Assembly (NCBI GenBank): GCA_964428175.1
Contig: CAYRXM010000005.1
Coordinates: 1-64,000 of the forward strand
Direction: 5' to 3'
Length of the DNA stretch: 64,000 nucleotides
DNA from: CAYRXM01 sp964428175
GTDB lineage: Bacteria; Chloroflexota; Anaerolineae; JAFGEY01
Shown one piece after another: positions 24,366 to 34,148 of the stretch. Both the position numbers and the translations under genes were made by a program. The notes beneath the pieces are model-generated. The model was not told where the DNA came from. It saw only the letters and a program-made list of their open reading frames with translations, and ran no database searches. Numbering within the stretch: position 1 is the stretch's first letter; each line of letters starts with the position of its first letter.

Positions 24366-24369
24366 ATTC

Positions 24370-24398
24370 TTGCCCGTTTTCTGCTTCTCTTGTACAAT
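24370..24398 (+). promoter_or_regulatory. promoter of rarA, probably leaderless
   Basis: TTGCCC (24370-24375), 17-bp spacer, TACAAT (24393-24398). The rarA ATG at 24406 falls at the expected +1, so the mRNA would have almost no 5' leader; no ribosome binding site is present. Its -35 box is one arm of a palindrome whose other arm is the tRNA -35 box. Confidence 0.75.
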
Positions 24399-24405
24399 GA
24401 TCAGC

Positions 24406-26634
24406 ATGGATCTATTCGATCACGCCCGCCAAAAACAACTCGAAACTGAAGCGCCGCTGGCCGCGCGCATGCGCCCGCGTACCCTGGACGATTTCGTGGG
24501 CCAGGCGCACATCATCGGGCCGGGGCGGCTGCTGCGCCGCGCCATCCAGGCCGATCAGCTTTCGTCGCTGATTTTCTACGGCCCACCGGGCACCGGCAAG
24601 ACCACGCTGGCCATGGTCATCGCCAACACCACGCACAGCCATTTCATCACCATCAACGCCGTGCTGGCCGGCGTGCAAGACATCCGCAAGGCCATCAGCG
24701 AGGCGCAGGAGCGACGCGGCATGTACGGCCAGCGCACGCTGCTCTTTGTCGACGAGGTACACCGCTGGAACAAGGCCCAGCAGGACGCGCTGCTGCCCTG
24801 GGTCGAAAACGGCACCGTGATCCTCATCGGCGCGACCACCGAAAATCCCTATTTTTCGGTCAACCGGCCGCTGGTCAGCCGCAGCCGCATCTTTCAACTC
24901 AAACCGCTCACCCAGGATGATCTGCGCGAGATCGCCCGCCACACATTGCGCGACCCCGAGCGCGGCTATGGCAAGCTCAAGGTGGACTTGCGCCCCGACG
25001 CGCTAGATCACCTGGTCAACGTCGCCAACGGCGACGCGCGCGGCGTGCTCAACGCGCTGGAACTGGCCGTCGAGACCACGCCGCCGGACGCCGATGGGGT
25101 GATCGTCGTCGACCTCGACGTGGCCGAAGAGTCGATCCAGCGGCGGGCGGTGCTGTACGACAAGGACGGCGACGTCCATTATGATACCATATCGGCGTTT
25201 ATCAAATCGCTGCGCGGCTCCGACCCCGACGCGGCGCTCTATTGGCTGGCCAAGATGGTTTATGCCGGCGAAGACCCGCGCTTTATTTTCCGCCGCATGT
25301 TGATCTTTGCCGGCGAAGACGTCGGCCTGGCCGATCCGAACGCCATCCAGGTCGTCTATAGCTGCGCGGAGACGTTCGACCGCATCGGCCTGCCGGAGGG
25401 ACGCTTTCACCTGGCCACGGCGGCGCTCTATCTGGCCACCGCGCCCAAGTCCAACTCGGCGATGGGCTTTTTCGATGCGTTGGGCGCCGTCGAAAAAGAG
25501 CAGGAAGACGAGGTGCCCACCCACCTGCGCGACGCCAGCCGCGACAGCGAGGGATTCGGGCACGGGCAGGGCTATCTCTACCCGCACGCCTACCGCGATC
25601 ACTGGGTCGAGCAGCAGTATTTGCCCAACGCGCTGCAAGGGCGCGTGTTCTACCAGCCCTCCGAGCAGGGCCACGAGCGGCAAATCCGCGATCAGGTCAT
25701 CCGCCGCCGCGAGGCGCAGCTGGCGGCGATGGTCGAGGGCAGCGCCGCCGCCTTGCCGGAGGTGCTCACTTTTTCGCCCCAAGATCGCATGGGCGAACGC
25801 TGGCTGCAGCGCACCGTCGGCTCGGCCGGCGAGCAGTTGGGGCAGCTCCGCGACCGGATTCTGGACCGCGCCGTCCTGCAGCGCCATCACCTGCTGCTCG
25901 ATCTGAACGCCGGGTCCGGCCTGCTCACCTGGGAAGCGATCCGCCGCGTGCCGGAGGGCGGTGTGTGGGCGCTGGCCGCCGACGAGCGCACCGCGCAAGC
26001 CTTACAAGAGCAATCCGCCCGCCTGGACGAACTGGCCCGCCCGCGCGTGCTGGTCGGGCCGGTGCAAGGGGTCGGCCCATTGCTGGCTGCGGGCGGCGAT
26101 CCCGGCCTGCGCTTTGACGCCATCATCGGGCGCAACGCGCTGACCGCGCTCTCGGCCGACGAACGAGGCCAGATCGCCCGCGCGCTGCGCGAGTGGCTGG
26201 CCCCGACGGGGGTGGTCAGCCTGGCGCAGATCGTGCCCCGGCACACGCAGCGCCTCTACCGGCTGGTCGAGTGGACGGACGCGGCGCTCGAGCGCTGTGT
26301 CGCGGCGGCGGAAGAAGCCATCTATGCCGATCCCGACGACGTGTGGACGAACTGGGACGCGGAGGACGTGCGGGAGGCTTGGGTCGAGGCGGAATTTGCG
26401 GAGGTCGAGATCGCGCTGGAGCGCCAGATGTCCGAGTTGCTGATCACCTCGTCGTTGATCGACCGCTGGTTTGCGATGGATGGAGAAGGCCAGCGTCCCA
26501 CCTACGCGCAGCACCTGCTGCGCCAGCTCTCGCCCGATGAGGCGGCGCAGGTGCGGGCTGTCTACGAACGCGCGTTGCTCAACCAGACCGTCAAATGGGC
26601 ATCGAGCACGGCGTTTTTGGTGGCAAAGCGTTAA
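24406..26634 (+). CDS. rarA: RarA/MgsA AAA+ ATPase fused to a methyltransferase-like domain
   Basis: The first ~435 residues are a full RarA (MgsA/WRNIP1) replication-fork maintenance ATPase: RTLDDFVGQAHIIGPG, Walker A FYGPPGTGKTTLA, Walker B LLFVDEVHRWNKAQQD, sensor GATTENPYFSVN, and the tetramerisation domain with YDKDGDVHYDTISAFIKSLRGSDPDAALYWLA. A ~310-residue extension follows. It has a SAM-binding-like start (LLLDLNAGSGLLTWEAIRRV), FDAIIGRNALTALSADE and a helical tail. The partner motif I glycines are present, so methyl transfer is possible but unproven. ATG at 24406 is chosen over an ATG at 24397 because of the promoter position. It diverges from the tRNA gene. Confidence 0.88.
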   Translation: MDLFDHARQKQLETEAPLAARMRPRTLDDFVGQAHIIGPGRLLRRAIQADQLSSLIFYGPPGTGKTTLAMVIANTTHSHFITINAVLAGVQDIRKAISEAQERRGMYGQRTLLFVDEVHRWNKAQQDALLPWVENGTVILIGATTENPYFSVNRPLVSRSRIFQLKPLTQDDLREIARHTLRDPERGYGKLKVDLRPDALDHLVNVANGDARGVLNALELAVETTPPDADGVIVVDLDVAEESIQRRAVLYDKDGDVHYDTISAFIKSLRGSDPDAALYWLAKMVYAGEDPRFIFRRMLIFAGEDVGLADPNAIQVVYSCAETFDRIGLPEGRFHLATAALYLATAPKSNSAMGFFDALGAVEKEQEDEVPTHLRDASRDSEGFGHGQGYLYPHAYRDHWVEQQYLPNALQGRVFYQPSEQGHERQIRDQVIRRREAQLAAMVEGSAAALPEVLTFSPQDRMGERWLQRTVGSAGEQLGQLRDRILDRAVLQRHHLLLDLNAGSGLLTWEAIRRVPEGGVWALAADERTAQALQEQSARLDELARPRVLVGPVQGVGPLLAAGGDPGLRFDAIIGRNALTALSADERGQIARALREWLAPTGVVSLAQIVPRHTQRLYRLVEWTDAALERCVAAAEEAIYADPDDVWTNWDAEDVREAWVEAEFAEVEIALERQMSELLITSSLIDRWFAMDGEGQRPTYAQHLLRQLSPDEAAQVRAVYERALLNQTVKWASSTAFLVAKR

Positions 26635-26723
26635 GAACTGACCGGTCTCGCAAATTGGATACGTTGGCCCGTTTGCCGTCAAGTCTACCTTGATATGGAC
26701 AATATAAATACGAGGGACATAAT

Positions 26724-27605
26724 GTGAACCAAGAAAGCAATCTAGACAGAATCGTAAAGCGTGTCTTTATAGTCGTGGTCATTTCTATAATAGGGACCTG
26801 CGTTTTGACTCCTTTAATTAGTGTGTTAAGCTCTTCGACTTTTTCACAATGGCTAGAGCATATAGAAGACGGGCTGACGGATCCGCCCACATGGGTTCTT
26901 GAAATTCTTTTTTTAGTATGTGGGTATCTTATGCCTAGCATTCTGGCCAGTATTTTCGTGCTCAAGCATCCCGACTCTGCCTGGGGTTATCCCGGACTGA
27001 CAGGGTTGGCAATAGGCTTCTTAACAAACTTGTCGATTGTTTTGGTGCTGTACTATATCTCTCTCAACCAATCCTCAGGACTGGCTTCTCTTGGTCTCCA
27101 GCTAAAAGGTGTCGATTTTGCTGGTGTCGTCTTTTTTGGTCTTGCGGTATGTGTTTTCAGCAATCTCTTTTCTTCCCTGGTTTCTCGGCTGTTGTTCAAA
27201 AACAATGTGATGGACAGCCTACAGGGTCCACACATTCGGATGATTGAAAAGTATCAAGCCACTTGGGAACGCATTCTATATTTTTTTGTACTCACATCGG
27301 GTTTACTGGCAGAAGAGTTGGTGTTTCGAGGATACTTGGTGTTTTTGCTTGGGCAGAAAACGGGTATCATGCTACCATTTGCAATTCTCTCTGTCCTGCT
27401 GTCCGTCGTTGTTCATCTCTATCAAGGCCGTTCGTTGATCGTCCACCACCTCGTACTATCCGCTGTTTTTGCTGGCTCAGTTGTAATAACTAAAAGTATA
27501 TGGATGGCAATTTATATGCACCTGATTCAAAATACTGTGAGTGTCATTCGTATCTGGGTAAAGGCAAAAAAGACAGAACATGTGCCGACATCGAACAATT
27601 TGTAG
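26724..27605 (+). CDS. CPBP-family intramembrane protease, AT-richer than neighbours
   Basis: A 293-residue polytopic protein with about seven hydrophobic segments. The CPBP signature AEELVFRGYLVF (EExxxR) is intact near residue 197. The second motif is seen as VVVHLYQG, with the His but without the usual Phe. Base composition is clearly more AT-rich than in rarA upstream and the caspase gene downstream, which suggests acquisition by transfer. The start is GTG at 26724 after GAGGGAC. It lies 130 bp before the caspase-TIR gene on the same strand, and a shared role is possible but only positional. Confidence 0.7.
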   Translation: MNQESNLDRIVKRVFIVVVISIIGTCVLTPLISVLSSSTFSQWLEHIEDGLTDPPTWVLEILFLVCGYLMPSILASIFVLKHPDSAWGYPGLTGLAIGFLTNLSIVLVLYYISLNQSSGLASLGLQLKGVDFAGVVFFGLAVCVFSNLFSSLVSRLLFKNNVMDSLQGPHIRMIEKYQATWERILYFFVLTSGLLAEELVFRGYLVFLLGQKTGIMLPFAILSVLLSVVVHLYQGRSLIVHHLVLSAVFAGSVVITKSIWMAIYMHLIQNTVSVIRIWVKAKKTEHVPTSNNL

Positions 27606-27735
27606 GCAACATATAGCAGGCAAGCCAAGTTGAGGCATAAAACTCGACCTACACCTTGATACAGCAGGGGCACGTGCAACACGGCGTGTTGCCTGCCGTG
27701 TCTCTGTTTCTCTGAATATTTGCAAGGAGGACCCT

Positions 27736-29001
27736 ATGCCTGGAATGGAAAACGCGCATGCGCTCGTGATCGGCATCGCCAATTACAAGGCGATCAACCC
27801 GCTGCCGCCCACCGTCCTCAAGGACGCCCAAGACATCTATAACACGCTGGTCAACCCCAACCAGGGCGGCTATTATCCCAACAACGTCCAACTGCTGCTC
27901 GACCAGGAAGCCACCGGTGCAGCCTTGCGCCAGGGTTTGGCCAACCTGGCCGCGCGCAGCAATCCCGACTCGGTGGTCGCACTGTATCTGTCCAGCCACG
28001 GCGGGCAGATCGAATCCGGGCCGCACGCCGGCGAGTACATCCTGCCCGTCGACGTCGATTACACCTCCGATGTGACCGTCGCGCGCACGGCGATCTCTGG
28101 GGTCGAGTTTACCGATGCGCTGCGCCAAATACCGGCGCGCAAGGTGCTGATTTTGTTCGACTGCTGCCACTCGGGCGGCATCGGCCAGCCCAAGGACGTG
28201 ACGGCGCCGACGATGAAGGGCGGCCTGCCCGACCGGTTGTACGAAAACCTCAAGCAGGGCCGCGGGCGGGCCATCCTGGCCTCCTCCCGCTCCGACGAAT
28301 ATTCGTGGGTGCTGCCCGGCGACCCCAACAGCCTGTTCACCAAGCAGCTTCTCGCCGGGATGCGCGGCGGCATCCCCAGCGACGACGGCATGATCCGCAT
28401 CTTTGACCTGTTCGAGTACGTCCAGCCCAAAGTGACCACCGCCCAGCCCAACCAGCACCCCATTTTCAAGGCCGAGATCGAGGAAAATTTCCCCGTCGCC
28501 CTCTACCTGGGCGGGCAAAAGGGCGTCGTGCCACGCGTCGACCAGGAGCGCGGCTACCGCTATGACGTTTTCGTCAGCTATGCTGAAAAGGACGCCGAGG
28601 ACGCGGACTGGGTCTGGGAGACGCTGCTGCCCAAGCTGGAAGAGGCCGGCCTGCAAGTGGCCATCTCGGATGACGTGCGCGAGTTGGGCGTTTCGCGGGT
28701 GGTCAACATCGAGCGCGGCCTGGAACAGTCCAAGCGCACACTGCTCGTGCTCTCGCCGGCCTACCTGGCCGACAATATGGCCCAGTTCGAGAACGTGATG
28801 TCGCAGACGGTGAGCATTCAGGAAAGCGCAGCCAGGATGATCCCGGCCATCGTCCGCCCGTTCGATTTGAGCCTGCTCCCGCAGCGGCTCAATCCCAACG
28901 TCGTCGCCCCGGCCGACCTGACCCAACCGGGCCGTCGCGCCGAACGGCAGTGGGAACGGCTGGTGCAAACCTTGCAAAGCCCGCTGGCGTCGCTGTTTTA
29001 G
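27736..29001 (+). CDS. caspase-like protease fused to a TIR domain
   Basis: Residues 5-245 form a caspase-like peptidase C14 domain: ALVIGIANYKAI at the start, the catalytic His in YLSSHGG (H88) and the Cys in FDCCHSGG (C144, or C143). Residues about 275-400 form a TIR domain (YDVFVSYAEKD, then TLLVLSPAYLADN). Glu 352 in the helix after that strand is in the position of the NADase catalytic Glu. No signal or membrane segment is seen, so it is cytoplasmic. ATG at 27736 has a strong AAGGAGG. In known bacterial immunity, TIR proteins make nucleotide signals that switch on separate caspase-like proteases; here both are in one chain. Defence or regulated cell death is inferred. Confidence 0.88.
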   Translation: MPGMENAHALVIGIANYKAINPLPPTVLKDAQDIYNTLVNPNQGGYYPNNVQLLLDQEATGAALRQGLANLAARSNPDSVVALYLSSHGGQIESGPHAGEYILPVDVDYTSDVTVARTAISGVEFTDALRQIPARKVLILFDCCHSGGIGQPKDVTAPTMKGGLPDRLYENLKQGRGRAILASSRSDEYSWVLPGDPNSLFTKQLLAGMRGGIPSDDGMIRIFDLFEYVQPKVTTAQPNQHPIFKAEIEENFPVALYLGGQKGVVPRVDQERGYRYDVFVSYAEKDAEDADWVWETLLPKLEEAGLQVAISDDVRELGVSRVVNIERGLEQSKRTLLVLSPAYLADNMAQFENVMSQTVSIQESAARMIPAIVRPFDLSLLPQRLNPNVVAPADLTQPGRRAERQWERLVQTLQSPLASLF

Positions 29002-29028
29002 AAAAAAAGGGAATCGCGGGGACAAAGT

Positions 29029-29051
29029 ATGGGGCGGCTTGGCCGCCCCAT
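29029..29051. terminator. hairpin between convergent genes
   Basis: A 10-bp perfect stem ATGGGGCGGC / GCCGCCCCAT with loop TTG. There is no T-run on either side, so it may act as a weak bidirectional terminator or a 3' end stabiliser. Confidence 0.55.
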
Positions 29052-29090
29052 CATCATAAAGGGATATACACTGAACCGGTTTCGCCGAGT

Positions 29091-29363
29091 CTACTCGGTC
29101 TTGTCAGCCGCTTCGAGCTGGGCGATGTAGCGATCGATCGCCTCGCGGAGCGGCTTCCAGTCGGCCGGCTTGAGGTTGAACTTGGCCTGCTGAGTGATCG
29201 GCAGTTCCCCGGCGTCGGCCACTTTGGCCTTGCCTTTGGCCACCCGCACGCGGCGACGGCCGCCCTGATCGATGATCCCCACGGCAAACATCCATCCCGC
29301 GCCGGCGGGGATCAACGTCCACGTTTCCCACTTGGCTTCATAACGTTCCGATTCTTCGCTCAT
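29091..29363 (-). CDS. conserved small hypothetical protein, 90 aa
   Basis: A 90-residue soluble, Lys/Trp-rich protein (starts SEESERYEAKWETWTLIPAG, then GWMFAVGIIDQGGRRRVRVAKGK) with an acidic C-terminal helix. ATG at 29363 follows GAGGAGAAAG. It does not match a family I know. It converges on the caspase-TIR gene and is 26 bp after the LPVTG protein's start region on the same strand, with which it is probably not coupled. Confidence 0.6.
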   Translation of the reverse strand: MSEESERYEAKWETWTLIPAGAGWMFAVGIIDQGGRRRVRVAKGKAKVADAGELPITQQAKFNLKPADWKPLREAIDRYIAQLEAADKTE

Positions 29364-29389
29364 TGTCTTTCTCCTCAGAAATTGATGTA

Positions 29390-30259
29390 CTATTCCCGTC
29401 GATGCCGCCGCGCTTCCCACAGCCCTCCGCCGATCAACAGCACGGCCAGTGCAACGATCCACAGCACGCGGACAACCTGCTGGACGGGCGTGCCGGTGAC
29501 GGGCAGCGTGGACAGCATGGGCGTCGCGGTCGGCGCGAGGACACCGGTTGCCGTTGCTTGCGCGGCGACCTGTGCCGGTGTCGTCGTCTGCGTTGGAAGC
29601 GCCGGCGTATCGGTGGGCGTGGTCGCTGCAGTGGCCGTGCTCGTCGGCGTGGGCGACGGCGTCGATGTTCGGGTCGGCGTGGGCGTCCGAGTCGGCGTCG
29701 ATGTCGGCGTGGCGGTGGGCAGCGGCGTCCAGGTGGGTGCGGCGGTATACGTTGGTTGCGGTGTATAGGTGGGCGCGGCCGTATAGGTGGGCGCCGGTGT
29801 GTACGTGGAGGCCGGCGTGTACGTTGGATAGGGCGTCGGGGTTGGCAGTTGGGCGATCCGGGTGAGCGTCGCCGCGGCGGCGACGGATCGGCCGTCCGGG
29901 CGGAGCGCGGTCAAATCGACGAGTGGTGAAAGAAACAGCGCCAGCAGCAGCAAGGCAATGATCCCCGCGCCGAGCAAAACGCGCTTCCAGGTCGCATCAG
30001 CCCGTGCCTGCCCGGCGCGCAATTGAACAATCCAGGCCAGCAGCCAGGCCAGAATGAACCCCAGCACCAGCGTCAACAGGCCGGCAACCAACGCCGTAGC
30101 CATCCGCAAACTACCCCCCTCGTTCACCGGCGCCAAGCCAGCCTGCCCCGTCGCACGCCAGGCCGCCGTTTGCACCGGCAGCAATCCGATCAGGACGAGT
30201 GCGCACACCGACAACACAACGACCACAATTTTTTTCCAATTTGAACGGCGGTGCATCAT
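29390..30259 (-). CDS. surface protein with Thr/Pro/Tyr repeat stalk and LPVTG anchor
   Basis: Three parts are visible. Residues 1-110 hold three hydrophobic segments (VVVVLSVCALVLIGLL, ATALVAGLLTLVLGFILAWLL, LGAGIIALLLLALFL). Residues ~140-245 form a low-complexity stalk of PTYTPAPTYT and TPTRTPTPT units. The end is LPVTG, a hydrophobic segment and RRHRRE, which is the layout of a sortase sorting signal. A sortase substrate with upstream membrane helices is unusual. Function is unknown, and no sortase gene is in the window. The start is ATG at 30259; an alternative ATG is the next codon. Confidence 0.7.
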   Translation of the reverse strand: MMHRRSNWKKIVVVVLSVCALVLIGLLPVQTAAWRATGQAGLAPVNEGGSLRMATALVAGLLTLVLGFILAWLLAWIVQLRAGQARADATWKRVLLGAGIIALLLLALFLSPLVDLTALRPDGRSVAAAATLTRIAQLPTPTPYPTYTPASTYTPAPTYTAAPTYTPQPTYTAAPTWTPLPTATPTSTPTRTPTPTRTSTPSPTPTSTATAATTPTDTPALPTQTTTPAQVAAQATATGVLAPTATPMLSTLPVTGTPVQQVVRVLWIVALAVLLIGGGLWEARRHRRE

Positions 30260-30360
30260 CTTGAATCACCTGCTCTATTACCACCTTGCCGCATAGAGGA
30301 CTGCCCTCAATTTGATTATAGAGCCAAGATGCAGTTTTGTCAAAGTCGACATAATGCACA

Positions 30361-30481
30361 CAGCAATTCTCAATATGGCCCCAAATGTGATCGGAGTGGA
30401 GGCTTTAGCCGGGTTGGGGACGCTTGAATGGAACAATATGCACCGGCTGAAGCCTCGATTCCATCAAATTGAGAATTGCTG
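30361..30481. mobile_element. 121-bp MITE-like palindromic element
   Basis: Ends CAGCAATTCTCAAT and ATTGAGAATTGCTG are perfect inverted repeats. Inside, GGCTTTAGCCGG and CCGGCTGAAGCC form a second stem, so the whole element can fold on itself. It is flanked by TAATGCACA and TAATGCGCG (7 of 9 identical), a likely decayed target duplication. It has no coding capacity. It lies in the 317-bp space before the TPR gene. Confidence 0.75.
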
Positions 30482-30514
30482 TAATGCGCGGACGAGGCCG
30501 CCAGCGGGTGCGAT

Positions 30515-30543
30515 TTGAGAAGGCAGCCCATTGATGGTATAAT
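30515..30543 (+). promoter_or_regulatory. sigma70 promoter of the TPR lipid/membrane protein gene
   Basis: TTGAGA (30515-30520), 17-bp spacer and a perfect TATAAT (30538-30543), 33 bp before the ATG at 30577. The promoter lies 33 bp outside the MITE. Confidence 0.8.
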
Positions 30544-30576
30544 GCACTTTCAATCTGCCAGTTTGTGGAGCCACTC

Positions 30577-31923
30577 ATGTATCTCAACCAGCGAAAACCC
30601 AGGCGACAGGATGCAATCGGCCGTGTCCTGGTGTTGGTTGTGCTGATCATCGCCGGGCTGTACATCGTCCGCGAGCAGGTGACCGGCGCCGGGTGGACGC
30701 GCCCCTTTGATCCGACGCCCACGCCTACCCGCAGCGCCGAATCCTTTTTCGAAGAGGCCGAAGCATTGTATGCTGAGGGACTGCTCGATCAGGCCATCGT
30801 GGCCTATCGAGAGGCTTTCGCCATCGATCCAGAGGACAACGTGGCGCTGTTCCGGCTGGTCCGTTTGATGGTCATTCGTGGGCAGTCGGGCCGGGCACTC
30901 GAAGCCTACGGCCAGCGCCTGCAAGACGAAACCCTGGGCGACGCACGCACGCTCACCGCGCTGTGCAAGGCGCTCGACTGGCACGCCCTCTTTAACAGCG
31001 AAGAGATGCTTTCCACCTATGTGGCATTGGAGGTGATCAAGCAAGACGAGGTGCAGGCCGAAGACTGGGTTTATGACCCCGAAAAAGTCACCCGTCAGCT
31101 TTTCCAGGCCGCGCAAAAAGTCTGCGAGCGCGCGGTGCGCGCCGATCGCGAACTGCCCGAAGCGCATGCCTATTTGGCCGAGGTGCTGGCCGACCGCGAG
31201 CGTTACGAAGAAGCCCAAGCCTCCGCGCAAAGAGGCATCGATCTGAATCCCAACATCCTGGACACCCACCGCGCGATGGCCTACGTGTTCGAAACGCAAG
31301 GCGAGTATGCCCGGGCCATCGAATATTATCAGGCGGCTATCCAGGTCAACGATAAACTGGACTTTTTGCACGTCGCGCTGGGGAAAAACTATCGCGCCAT
31401 CGGCTACCGGCTGCAATTATATGGCGAATGGGACAAGGCACAGCCCTACTTTGAACAGGCCGTGGCCGCATTCGAACAGGCTATTGCCCTCGACCCGAAA
31501 AATCCTTCCAGCTATGACGAGATTGGCTGGACCTATGGCCATTATATGGCCCAGGATCGCGAAATGATGCGCAAAGGCATCGACTATTTGGAAGAGGCGC
31601 TGGCTCAAGACCCGGATTATGCGCTGGCCTACCGCCACATCGGCCAGATTTACTATTACGGCATGCACAATTACGAAGAAGCAATCCCCAACCTCGAAAG
31701 GGCTATCGAACTCGGTAATATTCCCCTCGTCGATCAGGCCATCTGCCACATTATGCTTGGCTGGAGCTATTACACCCTGGAATTGCGTGAACAAGGCAGA
31801 GAACAGGCCTGCGTCAATGCCAACCCCCACTTTGAAGCAGCGATGGAAACCCTGCTCAAGCTGCCCCGGCGCGAACTCGGCTGGGAAGACTTGGCCACTC
31901 AGGGTATGAACGCCTGCCAATGA
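30577..31923 (+). CDS. membrane-anchored TPR-repeat protein
   Basis: A single N-terminal membrane segment (AIGRVLVLVVLIIAGLYIV) is followed by a short PTPTPT linker. About eight TPR units then span residues 60-420 (for example EALYAEGLLDQAIVAYREAFAIDPED and ASAQRGIDLNPNILDTHRAMAYVF). TPR arrays bind partner proteins; no enzymatic domain is present. A signal-anchor topology would place the repeats outside the cytoplasm. ATG at 30577 follows TGGAG. It has its own promoter and is upstream of groESL but separated from it by CIRCE sites. Confidence 0.8.
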   Translation: MYLNQRKPRRQDAIGRVLVLVVLIIAGLYIVREQVTGAGWTRPFDPTPTPTRSAESFFEEAEALYAEGLLDQAIVAYREAFAIDPEDNVALFRLVRLMVIRGQSGRALEAYGQRLQDETLGDARTLTALCKALDWHALFNSEEMLSTYVALEVIKQDEVQAEDWVYDPEKVTRQLFQAAQKVCERAVRADRELPEAHAYLAEVLADRERYEEAQASAQRGIDLNPNILDTHRAMAYVFETQGEYARAIEYYQAAIQVNDKLDFLHVALGKNYRAIGYRLQLYGEWDKAQPYFEQAVAAFEQAIALDPKNPSSYDEIGWTYGHYMAQDREMMRKGIDYLEEALAQDPDYALAYRHIGQIYYYGMHNYEEAIPNLERAIELGNIPLVDQAICHIMLGWSYYTLELREQGREQACVNANPHFEAAMETLLKLPRRELGWEDLATQGMNACQ

Positions 31924-31939
31924 GACCACAACAGCGCCC

Positions 31940-31966
31940 TTATCAGTCTTGATTTCAGAGTGCTAA
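31940..31966 (+). promoter_or_regulatory. second, degenerate CIRCE-like operator
   Basis: TTATCAGTC, 9 bases, GAGTGCTAA. The right half is perfect, the left half matches at 7 of 9. It sits just upstream of the groES -35 box. Confidence 0.6.
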
Positions 31967-31973
31967 CAAAGAC

Positions 31974-32002
31974 TTGACTTGCAGAAAAAACTGTGGTAAA
32001 AT
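31974..32002 (+). promoter_or_regulatory. groESL promoter
   Basis: TTGACT (31974-31979), 17-bp spacer, TAAAAT (31997-32002), directly followed by the perfect CIRCE. Confidence 0.85.
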
Positions 32003-32011
32003 CTTGTCTAG

Positions 32012-32038
32012 TTAGCACTCGGAAAGCTTGAGTGCTAA
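32012..32038 (+). promoter_or_regulatory. CIRCE operator of groESL
   Basis: Perfect TTAGCACTC, 9-base spacer, GAGTGCTAA: the binding site of the heat-shock repressor HrcA. It would lie in the 5' leader of the transcript. hrcA itself is not in the window. Confidence 0.97.
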
Positions 32039-32107
32039 ACCTCGCAACGAGGCAAAAGCCCGCTTTTGCCCATCACTAAATCTATACCATATTTTAGGAG
32101 GAACAAA

Positions 32108-32404
32108 ATGAACGTGACTCTCAAACCGTTGGCCGACCGGCTCGTCGTCAAGCCGATTGAGCAGGAAGAGCGCACCGCCAGCGGCATCATCCTGCCTGAG
32201 ACCGCCAAGGAAAAGCCGCAGGAAGGCGAAGTGATCGCCGCCGGGCCGGGCCGCCTGGATGATGCCGGCAAGCGCGTGCCCATGGAAGTCAAGGTCGGCG
32301 ACCGCGTGCTCTATGCCAAGTATGCCGGCACCGAGATCAAGCTGGGCGACGACAAGGTGCTTATTCTCAAAGAGAGCGATGTACTCGCTGTTGTAGTACG
32401 CTAA
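32108..32404 (+). CDS. groES: co-chaperonin GroES
   Basis: The 98-residue lid of the GroEL chamber. It begins VTLKPLADRLVVKPIEQEERTASGIILPETAKEKPQEG, including the mobile loop (residues ~17-32) that contacts GroEL, and ends with DKVLILKESDVLAVV. ATG at 32108 follows TAGGAGG; an upstream in-frame start is not supported. It is the first gene of the CIRCE-controlled groESL operon, with groEL 30 bp behind. Confidence 0.97.
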   Translation: MNVTLKPLADRLVVKPIEQEERTASGIILPETAKEKPQEGEVIAAGPGRLDDAGKRVPMEVKVGDRVLYAKYAGTEIKLGDDKVLILKESDVLAVVVR

Positions 32405-32434
32405 ACGGACAAAATTTTTGGAGGTTATGATTCA

Positions 32435-34075
<1,641 letters not shown>

Positions 34076-34102
34076 GCTGAATAAGCTTTACCAGTAATAC
34101 AA

Positions 34103-34135
34103 AAGGGCGGGTCTTGAGACCCGCCCTTATTTTTT
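34103..34135 (+). terminator. groESL terminator
   Basis: Near-perfect hairpin of AAGGGCGGGTC and GACCCGCCCTT around a short loop, followed by ATTTTTTG. Confidence 0.93.
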
Positions 34136-34148
34136 GCCCCTACTCGGA

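Noticed and set aside
29640..29830. Tandem repeat array as a possible minisatellite or noncoding RNA
   Set aside because: It is explained by the Pro/Thr/Tyr stalk codons of the LPVTG protein on the minus strand.
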